This document shows, piece by piece, positions 62,101 through 64,000 of a stretch of DNA of 64,000 nucleotides. The stretch's first letter is position 1, and every line of letters starts with the position of its first letter. Below the pieces are notes generated by a model. The model had not been told where the DNA came from. It did no database searches and saw only the letters and a list, made by a program, of their open reading frames with translations. The stretch is from Aquimarina macrocephali JAMB N27. Its GTDB lineage: Bacteria > Bacteroidota > Bacteroidia > Flavobacteriales > Flavobacteriaceae. A program made the position numbers and the translations under genes. The DNA is taken from positions 32,272 through 96,271 of the forward strand of contig NZ_JACA01000047.1 of assembly GCF_000520995.1 (NCBI RefSeq), read 5' to 3'.

Positions 62101-64000
62101 TTGCCCAAGATGTTATTGCCTTTCTATCACTTATATCAACAGACTGATAGTGAACTTCCTGAGCTCCTTCCTGTTTTAACTTATCGATCTTTTCCTTAAT
62201 ATCAGAGGTTAATGGTCTCCTACCAAGTAGTAGTAGTTTTGCTTGATATTCCTTGGCTAAATAACGTGCTAATTTGAATCCTAGCTTTCCGGTACCTCCT
62301 GTAATTAAATAGCTTCCATTCTTTCTGAGTACTGGCGTTTTTACTGTGTTATTAAGATCAAATGGTTTGTATGACAGTTCAAACCTTTGCTGATCTTTAT
62401 ACCAAATTACTCCTGGGTGTTGTACTGCATCCAATAATTGCTGAGGGGTGTATACTGATGAATTGGAATAAAGTAATGATATCCTCACATTGGGCAGTAC
62501 TAGTTTTAAAGATCGTTCAAAGCCAACCCATGAATAATCCCAACATGTGTTTATAGATGACGGATCATAATTACCTACTAATGTAACATCAACAGGATTG
62601 TCAAATCTTTTAATAGCTTTAAATACATTAAACAATACATGAATACCTTTTTCCTTATTATTTTTTGCCCAAGTATATATTAGTCCAACAGGCTTATTAC
62701 TTTTATCGTTTATACCTTTAAGTACTTTTTGAATATCTGACACATTATTGGGACGACAGTGATAAATTTTGTCTGTGACCTTTTTGTATTTCTGTTCTTG
62801 AAATACAAAAATTGCTTTAGCAAACTGGCCAGTATTATCGCTATTTATGATACTCTCTTTAAACTCTTTATCTGCAAAAATGATAAGCAGCTTGCTATCG
62901 GATAATGAAGTATCGAAAGTAAGAGGTTGATCTTGCCAATACTCCTTGAAAAATAATTCCTTAGAAGCTTCTTCTGACTGTAGGGCAGTATCACTATACT
63001 TGTCTTGATATACATCAACTGCTTTTTCTACATTTTCTGAAGTATTAGTATCTACACTAAAATTTTGTAAAGATAATCCTCTCATTTCCATACAAATATT
63101 CCCTTGTTGGTCTATAAGATCAATATCTAGTATAGGGTTAGTTTCTTTCATATCCTTAATGCGTACCCAGATATTCATTTCCTTAGTACAAGCAGATACG
63201 ATACGTACAGTATCTAACGAAGCCAAGAATAATGGTTGGCTTATAGATTCTATATCTGTAATTAAACCGATACATGCCTGCATCACTCCTTCCATGATCG
63301 TAGGGTTGAGTATAAATCCATTCTGATCATTTTCTTCTAGAAGTGGTATACTTACTTCTGCTAATAATTGATTATCTCCTCGATAAATAGTTGAGATTCC
63401 CTGAAGATCAGAACCATAGATATGTCCTATTTGAGATAATTTTGCATAGATATCATTGGATTTCGAAGGAATCTGTTTCATTTCATCCTTGAGCTGGGAA
63501 ATATCCAGTTTAGCGGTTTTATTTTGATGGCTATAAGTGACTTGTCCCTGAAAATATACTTCCTGTTCTTCTTCAGCATTATAAATTTCAATATCTATTC
63601 GTTCATTTATACGATCTTCTCCTTCCCTTGCAAATAAGGCTATTTCAACTTCCTTTGTTTCCTCAACCACAATTGGTTTTGTACAGGAAATATGGTGTAA
63701 TTCAATTATCGAAGATTCATTCTGCGGGGCATTAGCCAATATCATAGCAGCGCGAGCCATTTCCAAACAAGCTAATCCTGGTAGGACTTTATTGTCATGA
63801 ATCTTATTCTCTTTGATAAAAAATTCTTCACCATCAAATATGGTGATATAGCTTTGCTGATGAAGGTCCGAAGTATTCTTATGCACTAATGGATGAAGTA
63901 TTTCTAAAGCCTTTTCTTTCTCTTTTTTATCATTACCAAGTGTTCTTTCAATCCAGTATCGTTCTCTTGCAAATGGATACAATGGCAAGTTGATACGATT
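59162..64000 (-). CDS. Trans-AT polyketide synthase, N-terminus beyond the window (partial)
   Basis: The frame is open to the right edge; the visible start is in the linker 'INLPLYPFARERYWIE' that ends a module, so the protein is longer. Residues below count from 63988. A degenerate DH (15-300) lacks the catalytic His ('FFIKENKIHDNKVLPG') and has 'NPTIMEGVMQ' where Asp is normal. KR about 540-740 (Tyr in 'DYAVANRF'). ACP Ser about 863. KS 960-1385 with Cys about 1123 in 'NTACSSG' and His in 'HGTGTKLGDP'. It ends with 'AIGLLKKYSTY', a docking-type helix. Its last KS should feed the DH-KR-ACP at the start of the 4630-residue protein, so one module is split between them. Confidence 0.9.
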   Translation of the reverse strand, partial: NRINLPLYPFARERYWIERTLGNDKKEKEKALEILHPLVHKNTSDLHQQSYITIFDGEEFFIKENKIHDNKVLPGLACLEMARAAMILANAPQNESSIIELHHISCTKPIVVEETKEVEIALFAREGEDRINERIDIEIYNAEEEQEVYFQGQVTYSHQNKTAKLDISQLKDEMKQIPSKSNDIYAKLSQIGHIYGSDLQGISTIYRGDNQLLAEVSIPLLEENDQNGFILNPTIMEGVMQACIGLITDIESISQPLFLASLDTVRIVSACTKEMNIWVRIKDMKETNPILDIDLIDQQGNICMEMRGLSLQNFSVDTNTSENVEKAVDVYQDKYSDTALQSEEASKELFFKEYWQDQPLTFDTSLSDSKLLIIFADKEFKESIINSDNTGQFAKAIFVFQEQKYKKVTDKIYHCRPNNVSDIQKVLKGINDKSNKPVGLIYTWAKNNKEKGIHVLFNVFKAIKRFDNPVDVTLVGNYDPSSINTCWDYSWVGFERSLKLVLPNVRISLLYSNSSVYTPQQLLDAVQHPGVIWYKDQQRFELSYKPFDLNNTVKTPVLRKNGSYLITGGTGKLGFKLARYLAKEYQAKLLLLGRRPLTSDIKEKIDKLKQEGAQEVHYQSVDISDRKAITSWAKKLPFNLSGIIHAAGVEGSEVFYEKTTKSINEVLQPKSKGIIVLDEILNKQPLDFVCYFSSSAAMLGDFGSCDYAVANRFLMAYANYREQKTQNNGKSIVINWPFWKDGGMGKGDFEQAAFYLKSSGQEVLETSEGITIWNDIIQSNQTQILVLKGKPSRVEQFLHRAYTTEQLSQSQSNVENQRSHMSKGWKIQYQDFSLKECVYSDLIKLVSLSLKIPSEKLDGVTNLADYGFDSISLTTFAKELRGYFFITITPAVFYNYSTIEKLSDYFVEDYHKHLEEFYSKSQSKVMERERVAVKKPVLNKTSIRKRFLQTKSKDTSTFSSLDQEPIAIIGMSGRFPGADTTDQLWEMLEKGESGISEVPLSRWDWRDYFSKPGDSDNKISTNKGGFINNVDEFDPLFFEITPKEAEAMDPGQRMLLIEAYKAIEDAQIDPSSLRGTPVGVFAGMEESQYSSLTSDEQGVGNSGNAMISSRLSYYLDLQGPTIATNTACSSGLVAMHQAIMSLRNRECESALIAGISSLILSPKFYVKMSQAGMLSEDGQCYSFAKKANGIGASEAIVVLMLKPLSAAIEAGNPIYGTIKASGINFDGKTNGVTAPSGKSQEELIKNIYTNYNINPRDISHIIAHGTGTKLGDPIELNALNDAFKKLIKEQPHSKQTINCAITSCKSNLGHTMAASGLVSVVSLLKGLQHNKIPATINCEDENDYINWENSPFYINKMTKKWEKEQGKSRVGGISSFGRSGTNAHVVIEEYKTPTAPKFSSVTHPEDDTQAMIVLSAKTEEQLLHKVSDLLTLIKNPDHAIDLLSIAYSLQVTREVMEARLGFIVSSVEELVDKLEAYLNSERNIEGFYKGEAKHYDTSISIFNSDTDLQETIDKWIANKKLSKLLELWVKGLKINWNKLYGEVKPKCISLPKYPFAKERYWIKKEKSKQVIENRPVEVNNNYEIIEDLVNQIESESIATDQAIGLLKKYSTY

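Noticed and set aside
1..64000. CRISPR arrays, phage integrase or transposase genes
   Set aside because: No regularly spaced repeats and no recognisable recombinase were found; the only mobile-looking items are the two short repeat elements.

Overview
The window is A+T-rich DNA from a member of the Bacteroidota, most likely a marine flavobacterium. The grounds are SusC/TonB-type receptors, many short-signal lipoproteins, Bacteroidetes-style promoter sequence (TAnnTTTG) and the gene families present. An Aquimarina-like genus would fit, but the sequence alone does not settle it.

Left part (1-9.4 kb): a nitrite/nitric-oxide block. Reading leftwards, nirK (Cu nitrite reductase fused to cytochrome c), nirV, a Sco copper chaperone, a c-type cytochrome lipoprotein, a DinB-like protein and a fasciclin lipoprotein. 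Reading rightwards from the same control region, an Rrf2/NsrR-type regulator, a quinol NO reductase and a Ric/ScdA di-iron repair protein. Together they reduce nitrite to N2O and handle NO damage; no nosZ is present.

Middle (9.4-20.7 kb): nadA-nadB, a probable copper-uptake set (TonB receptor, Met/His-rich lipoprotein, small CxGKC protein), a second Rrf2 regulator, an unusual nitronate-monooxygenase-like protein and the anaerobic ribonucleotide reductase operon nrdG-nrdD. These genes are tied to the left block by shared palindromes. Class I is TGAY-N4-RTCA (CRP/FNR-like); class II is RRGAY-N6-RTCYY. In four promoters the two sit 19-20 bp apart in the same order. Two copies of a roughly 160-bp inverted-repeat element lie in this region.

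21-27.7 kb: an iron-acquisition operon (siderophore TonB receptor, two small membrane proteins, PepSY membrane protein), a broken LytTR gene and a DUF4386 membrane protein.

27.9-64 kb (all on the minus strand, running off the right edge): a trans-acyltransferase polyketide synthase cluster. It has two PKS proteins (one of 4630 aa, one truncated by the window) without integrated AT domains; discrete AT and acyl-hydrolase proteins; a beta-branching cassette (AcpK-type ACP, Cys-to-Ser KS, HMG synthase, one ECH of the PksH type); a PksB-type metallo-hydrolase; a PPTase; a second ACP; an alkaline-phosphatase-superfamily enzyme; an HxxxD acyltransferase; and an outer-membrane barrel. Embedded in it is a set of genes pointing to cysteine or sulfur chemistry: two different cysteine-desulfurase-like PLP enzymes, a duplicated cysteine-rich C_GCAxxG_C_C protein, a SAM methyltransferase, and two tandem tRNA-Cys genes, one with the near-invariant U33 changed to C. 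This combination is the most unusual thing in the window and suggests a sulfur-containing or cysteine-derived polyketide; that reading is inference.
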